In this document: in pieces, positions 55,991 through 60,000 of the stretch | Position numbering within the stretch: position 1 is the first letter of the stretch | Layout: each line of letters starts with the position of its first letter | Assembly: GCA_950295325.1 (NCBI GenBank) | Contig: OX485805.1 | Location: forward strand, 17,473,501 to 17,533,500 | Length of the DNA: 60,000 bases | DNA from: Polytrichum commune | Lineage: Eukaryota; Streptophyta; Polytrichopsida; Polytrichales; Polytrichaceae | Direction: 5' to 3' | Notes under the pieces: model-generated | Databases searched by the model: none | Told to the model about the DNA's origin: nothing | What the model saw: the letters and a program-made list of their open reading frames with translations, nothing else | Translations under genes and position numbers: made by a program

Positions 55991-57689
55991 ACAATTATGG
56001 CACCGACATATATGTATAATGAGGTTATGCACCTACTTGAATTTGCTGGTGTTGTAGAATGTGAGTAGTTGTACAAGTGCTAGTTGTAGCTACATGTATA
56101 AGGATGTCAATAAATGACAAGTATTGGTTTGAATTATTATAATAAAAATTAGCAATGGATTGAAAGTGTTCTAAATGATCCATGGAGATAGGGCCCTTTC
56201 ACTTGTGCTTCATTTAAAATATTGGCAATTTACAATTGAAAATATGCAATTAATTTGTCAAAAATTTGGTTGTAAGCCCTAAACCCGTGTGTCTTTACTA
56301 AATTTGGATTCATTGCTCAAATGTTACTGCTCATTGCTCATGTGTTACTGCTCACCGCTCACCGCTCACTACTCATCGCTCATAAGATAGCTTCCCTCCA
56401 TTTTTGTGGACCTCGAGTTTCTTTGCCGATCTCATACGGAAATCGGCAAGCCACATTTCTTGACGTAAGAACTTAATTTTCTCCCGTGGAAAAAACTGAC
56501 AACATTTCCGATAGCAACAGTCATTGGCGGACACAAGACGGATAGATTCGTCTCCCAATATGCGATCCCGTCGACGCTCCTTATCTCCTCGAGGCACACG
56601 GTTAGAATCATATTTGCGTAGGCCTTTGCGAGGACGTATTTTGGTCAACAAAGCTAATTGCGTTTGCTTATGGCGCCGCTCATGGTCCAACAAGCTCACT
56701 CTGTTATGGAGAACCCGACAAAAAGGCCATCGATGCAAGGAAAATCTCCATGTCACCGGGACCTCAAGCGGAAGCAATGAATTCAAGATGCACACACCAA
56801 CATCGCTGGGACCAAGGGGATTGGCATCCACACAATCACGGGGATCATAGTTTCTACATATGTCATCTGCCACAGGGACACCAAGGTCGTTGAGTAGGAC
56901 GACATCAAGGCCAACCCATTGCTCCCTCCCGAAACCGGCACACAACGGAATGTCATCGTGGTCATCTCTGGAATGTAGAGATTGTTCGTGCACTTCTAAA
57001 GATTCATGGGAGGATGTATCCACAAATTTCCCCATCACATTTGGCAGACCATTACAACCCGCCGAAGGGGAAGAAAGTTCACACTCACCATCGGAGGACG
57101 AAGCAATTGTGGACAACTCCAATGAACTATATGCCACGGGCAGCGCCATCCAACCTAAGCAAACTACTAATCAATGACCAAAACAACAAGCACCGCAATG
57201 CACACAAAAGCAAAAACGAGAGATGTGTAGATATATGGCTCAAAAAACACAAACAACTCTCGCGGCACCATTGGGGGACTTCACATATGAAGGCGAACGT
57301 GCGTTCGAAAACAACGCCATGACATGCAAATACTACGTGGGATTCACACGCCAATGGACAATGACATGCAATTATGGTACATATTACCCGTGAAGGGTTT
57401 TGGGTTGATTTGCTAATAAAACATGGAAAGGGTTGCCAACCAACAAAGGACAGCATACGCACATATATTCACAAACGCGCGGACGAAAACATCAACCCAA
57501 CAAACAATGAATTGTAAAAGGGATAAACAACGTGCATTGCTCAGGAGCACCCAAAATGCACCTGCATCATTATCCACATGCAACAAGCATCGTAATTGAA
57601 GGGCATGTCTTTGACGGGTGTGTGTCTAGGAACGACCGACCCCAAGCTAGAGCCTAAACTGAAGGGTGTATGTATACGAATGATCGTTC

Positions 57690-58320
57690 GTAAGTCCTAG
57701 CCGAAACATATAGACGTATGCATACGAACGATCAATCATGTGTTCTAGTCGTGACCGTGTTTGTAAAAAATATTGACCCGTGAGAAGAAATATCTATAGC
57801 CAAGTACTAGGAGGCATGTGCATAAATGAACGGATGTTTCTGTATAATTGCAAAATAATATCAATTGATATTTACGAACACACGTTCGTGAATATCCGAC
57901 CATCATATGTTCAGTTGGACATAACGGATTCACGGGAGCGTAGGTGTCTTTGAAGGTTAGAAGGAAAATATACGAACGCACGTTCGTATATCATTGAACA
58001 TTTTAGCGCCTACGACTACCTATAAGTAGGTCAACGTGGAGTACTGTCGAATGCTCTACTTACGAACGCACGTTCGTAAATCACTCGCATCACACGAACT
58101 TACGTGCGCCTGTATCTCGAAGGAAATATATACGAACGCACATTCGTATATAATTGAACATTTTCGTGCCTATGACTATCTGTAAGTAAATCTACGCGGA
58201 GTATGTCTAATGCTCTACTTACGAACGCATATTCGTAAACCACTTGCATCACATGTCTGAACCTCTTGTACATATGCTACCAACTCATCTTTACGAATAT
58301 GCGTTCGTAAACGTCCGGTA
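57690..58320. repeat. Array of TACGAACGnnCGTTCGTA palindromes upstream of the DUF7869-type gene
   Basis: Five fairly complete palindromes occur at about 57868, 57972, 58061, 58131 and 58220, with half-sites near 57690 and 57722 and a last reversed-centre copy at 58290. Arms are 8 bp with centre CA or TG. Units at 57970-58095 and 58130-58255 belong to a longer tandem duplication of roughly 160 bp that includes ATTGAACATTTT and ATGCTCTACT. The position 5' to the transposase-like gene suggests subterminal or promoter sites of that element. Confidence 0.88.
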
Positions 58321-58654
58321 TTTGCGGCGGTATATGCGGGTATGTGCAACCTATTGTGTACCTGGGAGGTATAGGGTGGGCGTTCCAGTCAGGTCTGTGG
58401 AGCGCACACTTGGTTGTGCCGCAGAAAAAAACTCTGATGTGGGGGGAAGAGCTTTAAGTACCTTCCCCCTGATGGTTCAAAATCCCTTGGATGCTATTTA
58501 AAAAGCGGATTCCCGCCGCCTACTTTGACCTAACAATATGCCATTCCATCCATGCGGAATAAATAAATAGCATTATGTATGGAACATATCTTGCATGCAC
58601 GCAACATATTGTAAATATGTCAATCGGTCACACATCTTAGTTGTCACCAAGGTC

Positions 58655-58760
58655 TCACGAGAATATATGTCTATATTTATATGTATATATAAATTTCATA
58701 TTGTATATTGTATTGTATTATATTATATATACATATATATATAATATTAGATACATAATG
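58655..58760. repeat. AT-rich simple sequence
   Basis: The stretch is dominated by TATATAT, TATTGTATTG and ATATATACAT words without a fixed period. It is low-complexity and has no coding content. Confidence 0.7.
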
Positions 58761-60000
58761 TCTATATAGGTTGATGGTTAACATTGAATTTAAATGATTT
58801 GCGACTAAGGTATGAAGTCCAAGTTAATTGACGATTGATTATACCTAATAAAGTGATGAAGGGTTTAGGGTAATACATATTTACACACACAATGAGGTAA
58901 GAGTGGCTAAGAACATGTTGTGGAAGCCCCTAAAATTGTAGGTATCATATGATTCACATAAAAAAAAATGCCCGTAATATGGTCACCAAGTGCATGAATA
59001 CCAATAAAAAGTCGCTTAATTCATTATGGCTTGTACTAGGTAAATTGAGGACATTTTGAAGTAATCATACCCAATATACGTAGGTAAGGTCTTCATTCAA
59101 ATGTAATTAATGAAAATAATGAATTAAAATGGCATGATTGGAAATGATCAATCACTTTGGAACGGTGCATACGATAATGATAAGAATTGAAACCATGCCT
59201 ACGTGAAGTCACACTTACAATTATTAATATCATGTGTTTGACGTCCTATGGGAAATAAAATTTCCTCCACCTCTTGTAAAGGTTTAGGATAGCGCAGGCT
59301 CGCCACAATCTGAAATTGAGTCCTATATCCAATAAATATTTTTTTAAGGAACCATTGAACACCTTGAAAGACATATTGTCCATGAAAAATTTATATTTTA
59401 AAACACCATATACACATCCTTGCGGGTGGATTTTTCATTTGAATCCACCCCCTACACTTGAGGCTCGCCAAACATTGGACCATATATATTATGAACTATA
59501 AGTTTAAATGCAATTGATCATTGGTGAAATTTAAAGTTGATGGCACTAGTATTCGTTTGTTAGTTCAAGTCGACAACTAATTAAATGACTTGACCTCCTA
59601 TTGGAAATTCATTTTTCCTCCACCATGGTGTGGAAATGGATAACTAACTTGGAATGGTGCATACAATAGTATGCACTTACAATTATATGTTTATATTATT
59701 TGCATCCTACAAGAAGTATGTGCATGACCATAGCTTAAACTGTTGTTTTAAACCAAAGTCTTAAACCATTCATGTTATAATAAGATTAAGTATGCATTGT
59801 GTGATCAAATTGCACTCAAAACTATTGTGTGAAAGGGCTAGCATTTCAAAATTCACTCTTCCCCTATTAAACCAATGTTTTATCTCAAAATGACAATTAC
59901 TGGCATGAGTCTAGATTATTATAGTTGCTATGAACCAAATAAAGCAGGCTCCAATCAAACCAACATTGGTAGACCATTTTGACATGATGCCCATAGACCA
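58761..60000. other. No recognised gene
   Basis: The sequence is AT-rich with no domain, inverted end or tandem array that I can identify on either strand. Short open frames, such as one near 59316, look like chance. Confidence 0.4.

Larger units (their letters stand above)
44726..56398. mobile_element. MULE-like DNA transposon, copy 2 (11,673 bp)
   Basis: The ends are GGGGAGTGTTATCTTATGAG and, inverted, GAGGGAAGCTATCTTATGAG. A perfect 10-bp target duplication, CATTTTTGTG, flanks it (44716-44725 and 56399-56408). Gene order and orientation are the same as in copy 1, and the sequence is nearly identical by eye except for array lengths and scattered lesions. Both long genes are broken. It sits in an exon of the DUF7869-type gene. 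Confidence 0.9.
42482..57149 (-). pseudogene. DUF7869-type transposase-like gene, split by MULE copy 2 and frameshifted
   Basis: The gene starts at ATG 57149 and runs to 56399, is interrupted by the MULE (44726-56398), and resumes at 44725. Downstream blocks are 44715-44450, 44450-43990 and 43849-42482. A junction GTTTGT...CCCAG (about 43990 to 43850) looks like an intron. The conserved core reads QLDNCAKNNKCRYVF and SFLMVGHTHDDIDASFGR, the hallmark of DUF7869 proteins, which have an RNase-H-like transposase fold. The C-terminal part (WLVKALSSPNF, TYLGWDTKKNFKW) also matches. Lesions besides the 11.7-kb insert are a one-base frame change near 44455, TGA at 43140-43142 where CGA is expected, and a frame change near 42850. 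The palindrome array at 57690-58320 lies upstream. Confidence 0.78.

Noticed and set aside
19383-56398. One segmental duplication of 12 kb instead of two transposition events
   Set aside because: Each copy has its own perfect 10-bp target duplication (GTCCGTAGAC and CATTTTTGTG) in unrelated flanks, which only independent insertion explains.

Overview
The window is nuclear DNA of a land plant, probably a non-seed lineage (bryophyte, lycophyte or fern). The evidence is GT-AG introns of roughly 70-1200 bp, a plant membrane-bound receptor-like kinase, a membrane transporter of the auxin-efflux-carrier superfamily, and dense nested plant-type transposons. The lineage is inferred from style only and could be wrong.

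Layout. 1-400: LINE endonuclease remnant. 538-3419 (+): 3' exons of a Mem_trans (auxin efflux carrier superfamily) transporter whose start lies outside the window. 4685-9508 (-): complete seven-exon bulb-lectin receptor-like kinase with a small hAT-type MITE in its first intron. 10286-31620: an old Copia LTR retrotransposon. A foldback element (itself holding a second foldback) sits in its 5' LTR, a solo LTR in gag, a MITE between protease and integrase, and a 12-kb MULE-like transposon (copy 1, 19383-31367) in its 3' LTR. 31621-42480: ordinary repeats, namely two small TIR elements, a pogo-type element, another foldback and LINE fragments. 42482-57149 (-): a decayed DUF7869-type transposase gene split by MULE copy 2 (44726-56398). 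57690-58320: an array of TACGAACG palindromes upstream of that gene. 58500-60000: nothing recognised.

The most interesting object is the MULE-like family. Both copies have matching termini and perfect 10-bp target duplications. They carry two divergently transcribed genes. On the + strand is a transposase with an N-terminal Cys/His domain, a DDE-type core and a C-terminal SWIM zinc finger. On the - strand is a long eight-exon gene whose product appears to join a basic nuclear N-terminus, a ParB/Srx-like domain (DGNHR motif) and an N6/N4 amino-methyltransferase-like domain in beta-class order with a degenerate catalytic motif. In copy 1 every exon phase of this gene joins without a stop. Its 2.2-kb first intron, and the transposase intron, hold tandem arrays of 20-bp palindromes (TTTGGGTCGnnCGACCCAAA). 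The intron also holds a second palindrome array centred on GTTAAC. By analogy with VANDAL MULEs of Arabidopsis, where a VANC protein binds motif arrays in its own element and counters silencing, this could be a convergent self-recognition or anti-silencing module. That role is inference. The transposase reading frame in both copies shares one -1 frame change and one in-frame TGA, so it is either recoded or already inactive.
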